A DNA stretch of 37,252 bases from a virus. The DNA lies in the IMG/VR virus record IMGVR_UViG_3300033997_000239, positions 1 to 37,252 of that record, one strand, 5' to 3'. Within the stretch, counting starts at the first letter, position 1. Each line of letters begins with the position of its first letter. This document shows positions 30,618 through 37,252 of the stretch, one piece after another. Made by a program: the position numbers and the translations under genes. The notes beneath the pieces were generated by a model. That model saw nothing but the letters and a program-made list of their open reading frames with translations, was not told where the DNA came from and did not search any database.

Positions 30618-31307
30618 ATGTCCCTGACCTACCCACAACTTGCCGAACGAATACGCCTTGCCATGGAGATCGCCAAGATGCCCAGCCAAAGCGAACTTGC
30701 GAGAGCCGTGGGTATCAAGCCGCAAGCAGTGCAGTACCTGCTCGACCCACGCAACAACGCCACTGGCAGCAAGCACTTGGTGAAAATTGCCGAGGCGCTG
30801 GGAGTGAACGCTGTGTGGCTCGCCACAGGCCTGGGAGAACCTACTGACCTACAAACGCAGTCAAACGTTGAGCCCGGCCCGGACGTAAATCGCGGCATCC
30901 TGTACCCGTTGATCACATGGGTGCAAGCCGGCGTCTGGAACGGCAACTGCGAGGCCTTCACCCCCTACCAGGCAGAGCAGTGGTACATGAGCCCACACAA
31001 TCTCGGGCCAAGGGGGTACGTTTTGCGGGTACGCGGCGAGTCCATGACAAATCCCCAGGGACGCTATTCGTTCCCTGAAGGAATGCTTCTTTTCGTTAAC
31101 CCCGACAAAGACCCCACACCTGGACAGTTTGTGATTGCCCGCCGCGATGCAGACAACGAGGCAACCTTCAAGCGGTACACCTTGGTTGATGGGAAGCCCT
31201 ACCTTGAAGCTCTGAATCCAGACTGGCCGCACAAGTACATAGAGATGCGTCCCGGCGACACGTTCGGCGGCATTGTTGTAGATGCATCGTTCGGCAAGCT
31301 GCCCTGA
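30618..31307 (+). CDS. CI/LexA-type prophage repressor with S24 peptidase domain
   Basis: A 229-residue repressor. The N-terminal HTH (SQSELARAVGIKPQAVQYLL, residues 23-42) and VNAVWLATGLGEP mark a CI-type DNA-binding domain. The C-terminal S24 domain has an A104-G105 cleavage candidate in WVQAGVW, catalytic Ser142 in RVRGESM and Lys185 in ATFKRY. It should undergo RecA-stimulated self-cleavage on SOS. No ribosome site is clear. Operator copies lie on both sides. Confidence 0.93.
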   Translation: MSLTYPQLAERIRLAMEIAKMPSQSELARAVGIKPQAVQYLLDPRNNATGSKHLVKIAEALGVNAVWLATGLGEPTDLQTQSNVEPGPDVNRGILYPLITWVQAGVWNGNCEAFTPYQAEQWYMSPHNLGPRGYVLRVRGESMTNPQGRYSFPEGMLLFVNPDKDPTPGQFVIARRDADNEATFKRYTLVDGKPYLEALNPDWPHKYIEMRPGDTFGGIVVDASFGKLP

Positions 31308-31310
31308 TCT

Positions 31311-31349
31311 ACAAATTGCCTTGTTGACACAGGCAACAAATTGATTTGT
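31311..31349. promoter_or_regulatory. Second operator block downstream of cI (two sites)
   Basis: ACAAATTGCCTTGT (31311-31324) and ACAAATTGATTTGT (31336-31349) match the ACAA-N6-TTGT sites between cI and cro. The second site overlaps the spacer and -10 of the rightward promoter, so CI should repress the rightward operon here, a counterpart of lambda OL. Confidence 0.8.
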
Positions 31350-31352
31350 AAT
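31324..31352 (+). promoter_or_regulatory. Strong rightward early promoter
   Basis: TTGACA (31324-31329), a perfect -35, and TGTAAT (31347-31352) are exactly 17 nt apart. It lies inside the second operator block and points at the lipoprotein gene and the operon to its right. A short GC hairpin (31396-31410) lies in the leader. Confidence 0.82.
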
Positions 31353-31478
31353 TCGCCTGCCTGAGAGATCACTCAGGCGGGCGCCACCGCATCGACCGGG
31401 GTAGCCCCGGATCGTTAAAAAGAGAATGGTGTGTATAGGGCTTGGCTACCATGGGAGGGTGCCAACTGCGGAGGACGC

Positions 31479-32132
31479 ATGCCCATACGACAAACCAATG
31501 CCCTGCTTGTTGCGGCAGCCTTGCTGTTCGCTGGCTGCTCCAACCCCCTGGACGCAGAAATACCAGTAGCGGAAAAAGAGCAGCACACGTACCTTGAGGA
31601 GGTCCTGCCCAAGCTCAGCCCCCAGGAACGCGAGGTTGTCACGACCTACATCGTTGGATCTGCACTTGACGGCCAGAAGATTCCTACGGGACAAACCGCC
31701 CGCAAGGTGCTGGAGATGCACAAGGCCCAGCCCCAAAAGATCGAAAGCCTCACGGAGAGCAAAACCGACAAGGTTGCAAGGATCTCCTTCCTGTCCAAGT
31801 CAACACTTCCTGCCGCCCCAGAGCAAGGCAGGATGACAGATCAGCAGCTCTTCACCCTTTCAATCGAGAACCTCGCTCAACAGCCGATTTCGGGCATAGA
31901 AGGAGTCTTGAGTTTTGTAGACCTGTTCGGAAACCGAGTAGCCACTCAACCCGTGGCGATGCTTGAGACGGTTCCCATCGGCGCCTCCATCAAGTGGACC
32001 GGCAGCAGAGACATGATCCAATTCGAGTCCGCGCATGTAGCTTTGCGAGATCTCCCCGAGGGCAAGTACAAAGCGACCTTTACCGTTCGGACCATAGTTC
32101 TCGCGGATGGAACCAAGATAGACGGCCCTTAG
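31479..32132 (+). CDS. Prophage lipoprotein (unknown role)
   Basis: A 217-residue lipoprotein: signal peptide (NALLVAAALLFAG) with lipobox F-A-G-C and Cys20 as the lipidated residue. Then comes a helical segment (YLEEVLPKLSPQEREVVTTYIVG ... GQTARKVLEMHKA) resembling phage/bacterial DUF6694-like lipoproteins, and a C-terminal beta sandwich-like domain (FTLSIENLAQQPISGIEG, KYKATFTVRTIVLADG). GGAGG precedes ATG 31479 at 5-6 nt. Expressed from the CI-controlled promoter, it may be a superinfection-exclusion or envelope-altering protein; this is inference. Confidence 0.8.
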   Translation: MPIRQTNALLVAAALLFAGCSNPLDAEIPVAEKEQHTYLEEVLPKLSPQEREVVTTYIVGSALDGQKIPTGQTARKVLEMHKAQPQKIESLTESKTDKVARISFLSKSTLPAAPEQGRMTDQQLFTLSIENLAQQPISGIEGVLSFVDLFGNRVATQPVAMLETVPIGASIKWTGSRDMIQFESAHVALRDLPEGKYKATFTVRTIVLADGTKIDGP

Positions 32133-32161
32133 CCGAGCCTCATACACACCATTCTCTGTAC

Positions 32162-32188
32162 AGCCCGCCCCACCAGGCGGGTTTTTTT
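32162..32188 (+). terminator. Terminator after the lipoprotein gene
   Basis: CCCGCC (32164-32169) and GGCGGG (32176-32181) form a stem around a six-base loop followed by seven T residues. Genes further right need read-through, antitermination or a separate promoter; no clear one is visible between 32189 and 32224. Confidence 0.85.
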
Positions 32189-32224
32189 CGCCTGCTTGAA
32201 GCAAGTAGGCATGGAGTGCTGTGT

Positions 32225-32560
32225 ATGAATCAACTGAAACCAAGCACCGCAGCCAGTGCATACGTCTGCACTCAGGCATCGTGCATTGCCCTCGGACACG
32301 ATTGCTCAAGCGCGGGTTTCTGGCGCGACGTGATTGCACTGTCCATTCAAGATTCGAGGCCAGAGGATCGCCCTGCGCTCGATTTGGACGCCATGTGCAT
32401 GGCAGCGCAGGCCCGAGTGCAGCAGGGCATCCTCAGAGCAGCAGGCGCCGCTTACATGGCTCTGGATATCCCACCACCGGACAGCCACCTCATCGACGTG
32501 CTGATGTGCATCCCTGGCTTGGCCGGCATTGAGCTGACTGACGACGCAAGGGGCGAGTGA
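32225..32560 (+). CDS. Unknown 111-aa phage protein
   Basis: A 111-residue protein rich in Ala and Cys, mostly helical (FWRDVIALSIQDSRPEDRPALDLDAMCMAAQARVQQGILRAA in two helices). GGAG lies about 8 nt before ATG 32225. First gene of a tight cluster: its stop overlaps the next start by one base (TGATG). Function unknown. Confidence 0.7.
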   Translation: MNQLKPSTAASAYVCTQASCIALGHDCSSAGFWRDVIALSIQDSRPEDRPALDLDAMCMAAQARVQQGILRAAGAAYMALDIPPPDSHLIDVLMCIPGLAGIELTDDARGE

Positions 32561-32691
32561 TGGCCCTCTACACCGTCACATGCGGCCGCACGCGCCACAC
32601 GATCCGCGCGACCGGCGCCGCTGATGCCATCGCCCGCGCAATGGCCCTCTTCGGCCACGGACACCCCATCAGCGCGAGGGTCGCGCGATGA
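32560..32691 (+). CDS. Very small unknown phage protein, 43 aa
   Basis: Frame beginning MALYTVTCGRTRHTIRATGAA (shortened in use) and ending SARVAR. It overlaps the upstream stop by one base and the downstream start by four (ATGA), which strongly supports translation although it is very short. The pattern of a strand followed by an Ala-rich helix (ADAIARAMALFG) resembles small phage proteins that pair with replication or host factors; unknown. Confidence 0.65.
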   Translation: MALYTVTCGRTRHTIRATGAADAIARAMALFGHGHPISARVAR

Positions 32692-32861
32692 GCCGCCCTC
32701 CCATCCAGATGGACGGCCCGCACCGTCCACGCCGCGCCATGCGCCGTGCAGCCACCCGCTGGGCGGTGGTCGTCGTGCTCGCACTGGTTGCAGTGCTCTG
32801 CATCGTCGCGCCACCCGCCATCGCAGCCGCCATCCACTTCGGGGGCACGCCATGGCTCTGA
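32688..32861 (+). CDS. Small single-span membrane protein, 57 aa
   Basis: Basic N-terminus (HRPRRAMRRAATR) and one long hydrophobic helix (WAVVVVLALVAVLCIVAPPAIAAAI), ending HFGGTPWL. Overlaps both neighbours (ATGA upstream, 10 nt downstream). Predicted to insert in the inner membrane with its N-terminus inside. Function unknown; small membrane proteins in early operons often block superinfection or alter host metabolism. Confidence 0.68.
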   Translation: MSRPPIQMDGPHRPRRAMRRAATRWAVVVVLALVAVLCIVAPPAIAAAIHFGGTPWL

Positions 32862-33190
32862 TCCAGATCACCGGCACCCTGGTGCAAGACGTCGAGGTGC
32901 GCACGCTGCCGCAAGGCCCGGACAGCACCCCCATGCCCGTGCTCGTCGCCATCTTCGATAGCGACGGCCCCGGCCAACTGCCCGTCAAAGCCGAGCTGGT
33001 GTATCCGCCCAACCTGCGGCCGCAAGCCCAGCAATACGCAAAGACGCTCAAGCGTGGCATGCGCGTGTCCGTCACTGCGCCCATCCATCAGATCCGCACA
33101 ACGCTGGGCCACTGCCAGGCCATCCAGCCGCTGCGCGAACCCGCCCCCGATCAAACCCAACTGCAACTCCTGGAGGCCGCTCATGGCTAA
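32852..33190 (+). CDS. Small OB-fold-like protein (possible SSB-type DNA binder)
   Basis: A 112-residue protein with MALIQITGTLVQDVEVRTL at the start, VLVAIFDS, LPVKAELVYP and a basic RGMRVSVTAPIHQIRTTLGH, a strand pattern like a short single-strand binding OB fold. No acidic SSB tail is present. It could bind DNA during replication; the fold assignment is tentative. It overlaps both neighbours. Confidence 0.65.
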   Translation: MALIQITGTLVQDVEVRTLPQGPDSTPMPVLVAIFDSDGPGQLPVKAELVYPPNLRPQAQQYAKTLKRGMRVSVTAPIHQIRTTLGHCQAIQPLREPAPDQTQLQLLEAAHG

Positions 33191-33512
33191 TCCCATCGTG
33201 ATCGCTGTTTCACTCGTCGGCCCTGGCGAAGTCCAGATCGAAACCAACCTGCAGGCACCCCGCCCGGGCGCGCCCCTCGCACCCCAGGAGGCGGCAGCGC
33301 TGGAACTTGTCCAGCAAGGCGCCAAGCAGCCGTCTTGCCGCCGCGTGCTCTTCGATACCGCCAAGGTCGATCCCGACACAGCCGCCTGTGTTGACCTGGT
33401 GCGCGAACTGTTCAACCCCGAGGGCTTCGCCCACAGCGTCAGCGCCGAGGTGCGCAACGCGGCACGCCGCGCCTGCGGCATCAAGGGACAGCAAGAGGGC
33501 CTTGCAGCATGA
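33183..33512 (+). CDS. Unknown 109-aa phage protein
   Basis: A 109-residue protein: beta-rich start (PIVIAVSLVGPGEVQIETNL) then helical segments (QEAAALELVQQGAKQPSC, TAACVDLVRELFNPEGFAHSV). CTGGAGG precedes ATG 33183 closely. Overlaps both neighbours by 4-8 nt. No family recognised. Confidence 0.68.
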   Translation: MANPIVIAVSLVGPGEVQIETNLQAPRPGAPLAPQEAAALELVQQGAKQPSCRRVLFDTAKVDPDTAACVDLVRELFNPEGFAHSVSAEVRNAARRACGIKGQQEGLAA

Positions 33513-33736
33513 CCAAGCCACGCCATGCACCGCCAGCGCGCGGCTACCTGGGATCGTTCATTTCCACAGGCCTGGTCAAGCGTCCAAAGATCGACTACGG
33601 AGCAGCAACGGAGGCCCAGCAACGCCGCCCCGGAATCGAGAAGTTGGCACAAGAGATCCAGCGCCAAAACCCTGGCTGGTCCGCACGTCGATGCGCAGTC
33701 GAAGCAAAGGCCCGTCTCACGGAGAAGAAAGCATGA
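33509..33736 (+). CDS. Unknown 75-aa basic phage protein
   Basis: A basic 75-residue protein with a flexible start (RHAPPARGYLGSFISTG) and a helical end (IEKLAQEIQRQNPGWSARRCAVEAKARL). Overlaps both neighbours by 4 nt. Probably nucleic-acid associated by charge only; unknown. Confidence 0.68.
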   Translation: MTKPRHAPPARGYLGSFISTGLVKRPKIDYGAATEAQQRRPGIEKLAQEIQRQNPGWSARRCAVEAKARLTEKKA

Positions 33737-36237
33737 CCACCGCGAACGACAACCCGACAGCCGCCCTGCCCATGCCCGGTGCCGGCGCACTGATGATGAA
33801 TGTGCCCATCCTGAGCATCGCCCGCAGCCTGCGCAACCCGCGCAAGCACTTCGACGCGGCAAAGCTGCAGGAACTGGCCGACTCCATCAAGGCCACCGGC
33901 GTGCATCAGCCCATCCTGCTGCGCCCGCTGCCGGAAGCGCGCATTGCCGATGAGCAGGCATGGGCCAAGGCCGAAAAGCGCGAGCGCGCACAGTACGAGT
34001 TGATCGCAGGCGAGCGCCGTTGGCGCGCCAGCCAGATCGCTGGCCTGGCAGAGATCCCCGCGATGATTCGCCCGATGTCGGACGCCGACGCACTGCGCGC
34101 GGCCGTGATCGAGAACCTGCAGCGCGAAGACGTGACCAAGCTGGAGGAGGCCGAGGGATACCGCGAGCTGCTGGATCTGGGCAATACCACGGCCGAAGAA
34201 ATCGCCAAGGACGTGGGCAAAAGCCGCACCTATATTTTCAACGTGATGAAGGTGCTCGACCTGTGCGAGGAAGGCCGCGACGCACTGCGCCAGGGCAAGA
34301 TCGATTTCAGCAAAGGCCAGTTGATCGCGCGCATTCCCGACGAAGGGCTGCAGCTCAAGGCGCTGAGCTACTGCGCGGAGACCAACTACAGAGGCGACAC
34401 CCCCAGCTATCGCTCCTGCGCCGAGCATGTCCAGCAAAACTACATGCTCAATCTGCACAGTGCCCCGTTCAAGATGACGGACGAGGCTCTGCTACCGGCC
34501 GCAGGAAGCTGCAAGGCCTGCCCCAAACGCACCGGCGCCAATCCGGACCTGTTTACGGATGTCAGTGCAGACGTGTGCACCGACCCCAAGTGCTACCGCG
34601 AGAAAGAAGAAGCCCACGCCATCGCCATCAAGCGCACAGCGGTAGAGCGCGGGCAGCACATCATCGAAGGCCGCGAAGCCAAGACCCTGATGCCAAGCGC
34701 CTGGTCCGGTGAAGTGGCCGGCTATCTGCGCCTCGATGACAAGCGCGACAGCCCCACCGAAAAGCCCCTGCGCAAATTGATCGGCAAAGCCATGGAAAGG
34801 CAGGGCATCCTGCCCACCCTGATCGCCAATCCCCACAAGAATGGCGAACTTGTCGCGGTGATCACAGCAGACCAGGCACAACTACTGCTCAAAGAGGCTC
34901 AGCAGGAAGAGGCTGCCGAGAAGATCCAGCAGGAAGCCCAACGCGAGCAACAGCAAGCCAAGTATGCCGCCGACCAGAAGCGAAAAAGCGATTACGAAAC
35001 GCAATGGCGCTGGGACGTGCTCACCGAAACCTGGGCCGCGCTCAGCGAACTTGGCGGCGCGCCGGTGTCCGATGAATTGCTGCGCTACTGCGCCCGCAAC
35101 ATTGCCAGAACCTACAGCCAGGACCGCGCGAAGAAGCTGTGCAAGCTGCTGGATCTGGGCAAGGTTGCGCCCGTAGAGGGCCTCTTGCAGCACATCGCCG
35201 ACAACGATGCGCCCGGCGACCTGCTGCAGCTGCTGGTGATGTATGGAGACGTTGAATACCGCCACTGGCTCAATGACGACGCCGACGCAAACAAAGGCCT
35301 GCACCTGGTTGCTGCGCATTGGAGCGTAGACATCGCAGCCGTCAAGGCCAAGACCAAGGCCAATCAGCGCGCCGCCGAAGCACAGGCCCAGGCGAAAGCA
35401 GCCGCGAAGGCCTCCGAATCTGCAGCTCCGAAGGCGGATCTACCCCTTGATCCCGCTGCGCGCGCTGGCGAGAGTCGCGCGAAGGGCAAAGCCAAAAAAT
35501 CCCCCGCTGCGCGTGCGAGCGACGTGCCGAAGACGACTGCCGCCGAAGCCTCGGCCGCTATCGCGGCCGCGCTCCAAGACCAAGAATCAGGCGCGGCCGC
35601 AGCCGCGCAAAGCGACGAGGGGGCGCCTGTCGCTGACGCGCAGGCACCCATTCATGGTGCGGCTGCAGCCGCACAGAACGACGATGCAGGCCCAGTCGCA
35701 GCTGACGCTGCGCAGGGCCTGCCGCCCTCCTCCGCAGCCGCCGAAGTTGACCAGGCCGTGAACCCTGACGTGCAGCAGTCTGCGCCCGCGCAGACTGCCC
35801 CCGCTAACGATGGCCAGGACAGTGCGGACGCCGGCACCGGGGCAGCAGATCAATCAGCCGCCAGCCAGGCACCCACGTTCGCGGCCGGTGACCTGGTGCG
35901 CGTCAAAGTCGGCCTCAAAGGCCCGACGGGGAGACCCCGCAAAGAGTGCGGCCGCGTGGGCGTGGTGCGGCCTGGCCATCTGTCGCTGGTCGTGGAATTC
36001 GGTGCCGGCGTGGGCCAGCGCGCTGGCTTTGAACCCGAGGAGCTGGAGCCCTACACAGCAGACCCCATCGTCGGCAAGCGCGTGCGTGTGCTCAACCCCG
36101 ATAGCGCACATCGCTGGCAAGAGGGAGCCGTGGCCGCGCTGACGGCCGAGGGCTGGAAAGTGGAGTTTGCGGGCAAGCCTGGCTCTATGGCCAAGGCCGC
36201 GATTTTTGAGACCAAGGAACTGGAGAGCCTGGCATGA
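33733..36237 (+). CDS. Large ParB-family protein with C-terminal SH3-like segments
   Basis: An 834-residue protein. Residues about 24-125 form a ParB N-terminal domain (SLRNPRKHFDAAKLQELADSI, then the GERRWRAS nucleotide/DNA clamp motif). An HTH follows (TTAEEIAKDVGKSRTYIFNVMKVL). Around residue 255 a cysteine cluster (CKACPKRTG ... CTDPKCY) suggests a zinc site, as in some phage and plasmid ParB-like proteins. Residues 400-420 are coiled coil. A long Ala/Pro/Asp-rich linker spans about 560-710. Two short beta-rich modules end the protein (DLVRVKVGLKGP, GKRVRVLNPDSAHRWQ). No ParA is encoded nearby, so a role in regulation, DNA binding or nuclease action is more likely than partition. Confidence 0.88.
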   Translation: MTTANDNPTAALPMPGAGALMMNVPILSIARSLRNPRKHFDAAKLQELADSIKATGVHQPILLRPLPEARIADEQAWAKAEKRERAQYELIAGERRWRASQIAGLAEIPAMIRPMSDADALRAAVIENLQREDVTKLEEAEGYRELLDLGNTTAEEIAKDVGKSRTYIFNVMKVLDLCEEGRDALRQGKIDFSKGQLIARIPDEGLQLKALSYCAETNYRGDTPSYRSCAEHVQQNYMLNLHSAPFKMTDEALLPAAGSCKACPKRTGANPDLFTDVSADVCTDPKCYREKEEAHAIAIKRTAVERGQHIIEGREAKTLMPSAWSGEVAGYLRLDDKRDSPTEKPLRKLIGKAMERQGILPTLIANPHKNGELVAVITADQAQLLLKEAQQEEAAEKIQQEAQREQQQAKYAADQKRKSDYETQWRWDVLTETWAALSELGGAPVSDELLRYCARNIARTYSQDRAKKLCKLLDLGKVAPVEGLLQHIADNDAPGDLLQLLVMYGDVEYRHWLNDDADANKGLHLVAAHWSVDIAAVKAKTKANQRAAEAQAQAKAAAKASESAAPKADLPLDPAARAGESRAKGKAKKSPAARASDVPKTTAAEASAAIAAALQDQESGAAAAAQSDEGAPVADAQAPIHGAAAAAQNDDAGPVAADAAQGLPPSSAAAEVDQAVNPDVQQSAPAQTAPANDGQDSADAGTGAADQSAASQAPTFAAGDLVRVKVGLKGPTGRPRKECGRVGVVRPGHLSLVVEFGAGVGQRAGFEPEELEPYTADPIVGKRVRVLNPDSAHRWQEGAVAALTAEGWKVEFAGKPGSMAKAAIFETKELESLA

Positions 36238-36764
36238 GCAGCCGACGCAAACCATTCCGCAGTCGCTGGGCTGGCCGCCCTGACACGTTTGCCGTGATCA
36301 ACCACCACGGCACCAAGCTGACCAGCGAAGAGGTCGCATCGATCATCGACCCTGTGCGTGAATGCTTCGCGCAGATCCGCGCCGGCACGGCCACCGAGGT
36401 GCACGCGACGGTCATGCACAGCACCATCCAGGTCGCACAGGAGATCGAGCGCGGCGGCATCGTGCGGGGGCTTGCCGAGCACTTCGACAGCGCCCTGGCC
36501 GCGTGCGATGCCTACTACGCTCGCGGCATGGCCGCTGGCGCTTGGCACCCCAGCGCCGTGCACTTCTACGAGCTGGACGCGCTCACGACAGCGATTGATC
36601 TGCACGTCTACCAGCTGCAGCAGCTCACGGCAGGCGAGATCCACGAAGTGACGCGCCGGCTTGTCGCCCGAACGCAGAGCAGCGGCGGCGAGATGCTGCA
36701 GGCTGAGACGGACCTCAGCGCAACCAGCCCCTACCACCCAAAGCGCAAGGAGGTGCACGCATGA
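36234..36764 (+). CDS. Unknown 176-aa phage protein
   Basis: A helical 176-residue protein: basic N-terminus (SSRRKPFRSRWAGRP), then VASIIDPVRECFAQIRAGTATEVHATVMHST and LAEHFDSALAACDAYYARGM, and a helix HVYQLQQLTAGEIHEVTRRL. No family recognised, though its shape resembles small phage proteins encoded with ParB-like genes. It overlaps the ParB gene by 4 nt. Confidence 0.72.
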   Translation: MSSRRKPFRSRWAGRPDTFAVINHHGTKLTSEEVASIIDPVRECFAQIRAGTATEVHATVMHSTIQVAQEIERGGIVRGLAEHFDSALAACDAYYARGMAAGAWHPSAVHFYELDALTTAIDLHVYQLQQLTAGEIHEVTRRLVARTQSSGGEMLQAETDLSATSPYHPKRKEVHA

Positions 36765-37027
36765 TCGGCACACAGCCCACAGGCGCCATCACCGGCGTGC
36801 AAATCAGCGCGGTAAGCCATGAAGGCCTGAGCGTCAGCATCAACGGCAAGCCCGGGCGCCTGGCCATCATCACCGAGGATGGCCAGGTCATCGCCGCCGG
36901 CAAGGACGTGGCGCGCGAGGCCCAGGCCGTCGCGGTGAACTGCTACCGCAATTTCCTGCAGGGTAAAGGTTTCCTGCGCATCCTGAGCAAACCCATCCAG
37001 CCAGGTGCCGCTGATGCCCCCGAGTAG
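36761..37027 (+). CDS. Unknown 88-aa phage protein, last gene of the rightward operon
   Basis: An 88-residue protein with two beta hairpins (GVQISAVSHEGLSVSING, GRLAIITEDGQVIAAG) and a helix (AREAQAVAVNCYRNFLQ). It overlaps the preceding gene by 4 nt and is followed by the terminator at 37049-37080. Function unknown. Confidence 0.72.
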   Translation: MIGTQPTGAITGVQISAVSHEGLSVSINGKPGRLAIITEDGQVIAAGKDVAREAQAVAVNCYRNFLQGKGFLRILSKPIQPGAADAPE

Positions 37028-37048
37028 ACGCTACACCACACCAACAAA

Positions 37049-37080
37049 AAGCCCGCCCGGAAACCCTGGCGGGCTTTTTT
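37049..37080 (+). terminator. Terminator closing the rightward operon
   Basis: AAGCCCGCC and GGCGGGCTT form a stem with a ten-base loop (37049-37076), followed by six T residues (37075-37080). An A run on the other side makes it work in both directions. It stops prophage transcription before attR. Confidence 0.9.
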
Positions 37081-37105
37081 CATAGCGGCAGAAGCGGTAT
37101 ATATT
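37077..37105 (+). promoter_or_regulatory. Candidate integrase promoter split from int by integration
   Basis: TTTTCA (37077-37082) and TATATT (37100-37105) are 17 nt apart and point rightward. In the circular phage genome this would read across attP into int at 165; in the lysogen it reads into host DNA instead. The -35 overlaps the terminator T tract. Weak consensus, so tentative. Confidence 0.45.
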
Positions 37106-37112
37106 CAGTTGC

Positions 37113-37202
37113 TTACGGGCACCCGAGGGAGACGAAGCCCACGCGCGGAGCGGCCGCGCCGGCAGGGGTTGTCATGGTTGTTGCGTCGCTCGTGGGGGTC
37201 AT
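37113..37202 (-). pseudogene. rimO: Displaced native 5' end of rimO, truncated
   Basis: From ATG 37202 the minus strand reads 29 codons (MTPTSDATTM... then PRVGFVSLGCP) and meets TAA (37115-37113) four bases into phage DNA. The host part ends at the attachment core. It is the original RimO N-terminus, cut off from the rest of the gene at 1-109. A second in-frame ATG at codon 10 is an alternative native start. The native rimO promoter presumably lies beyond the right edge and now drives only this short frame. Confidence 0.92.
37117..37124. other. attR: attR core (GGGCACCC)
   Basis: Second copy of the 8-bp core. Left of it is phage DNA (37081-37116), right of it host rimO 5' sequence. The distance to the attL copy gives a prophage length of 37,015 bp. 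Confidence 0.9.
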
Positions 37203-37252
37203 AGGGGCGATATTGTCCCAGTTCTGCGCGAACTTGGTAAACCGCCCCCGAA

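Overview
The window holds one complete temperate-phage genome integrated into a high-GC betaproteobacterial chromosome, most likely Burkholderiales/Comamonadaceae judging from the rimO fragments, GC content and gene style (an inference). Both ends are visible. At the left edge the first 55 codons of rimO (S12 methylthiotransferase) read leftward out of the window. At the right edge lies the displaced native 5' end of rimO, 29 codons ending at a stop. The shared core GGGCACCC (102-109 and 37117-37124) sits in the codons for the conserved SLGCP(K) motif. The prophage is about 37.0 kb from core to core. The phage brings its own in-frame replacement for the start of rimO, so integration should rebuild the gene rather than break it.

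Layout. (i) 165-2578, + strand: a large serine integrase, then three small unknown genes behind a LexA-like box. (ii) 2588-4901, - strand: two short operons that end in an AcrVA2-family anti-CRISPR gene and include a small HTH gene (Aca-like). Each operon is headed by a promoter carrying the same palindromic operator. (iii) 4910-25256, - strand: late genes, read right to left as HNH nuclease, TerS, TerL, portal, HK97-type prohead protease, capsid, connectors, gp10-like protein, tail completion, tail tube, G/GT chaperones with a -1 frameshift site, a 1694-aa tape measure, tail tip and fibre proteins, two membrane proteins (holin candidates), M15 endolysin, and Rz with nested Rz1. (iv) 25509-30545, - strand: early genes in lambda-like order: Cro-like, CII-like, winged-helix, primase-VapE helicase, a small unknown, Q-like antiterminator, then a candidate late promoter and terminator. 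(v) 30547-31352: the immunity region, a CI/LexA-type repressor flanked on both sides by ACAA-N6-TTGT operators. (vi) 31479-37080, + strand: a lipoprotein, a run of tightly overlapping small genes, a very large ParB-like protein and two unknowns, closed by a strong terminator.

How it works together (inference from layout). CI holds both divergent early promoters through its two operator blocks. On SOS induction CI self-cleaves, with an apparent Ala-Gly site and a Ser/Lys dyad, while LexA release switches on the small genes next to the integrase. The leftward early operon makes replication proteins and Q, and Q lets the late promoter read through its terminator into packaging, structural and lysis genes. 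The AcrVA2/HTH module at the far end has its own promoters and could act early against Cas12a before being shut down by the HTH protein.

The points most worth following are the rimO-restoring integration, the twin-operator AcrVA2/Aca-like circuit with unknown companion genes, and the LexA-box, probably leaderless, small-gene operon beside the integrase.
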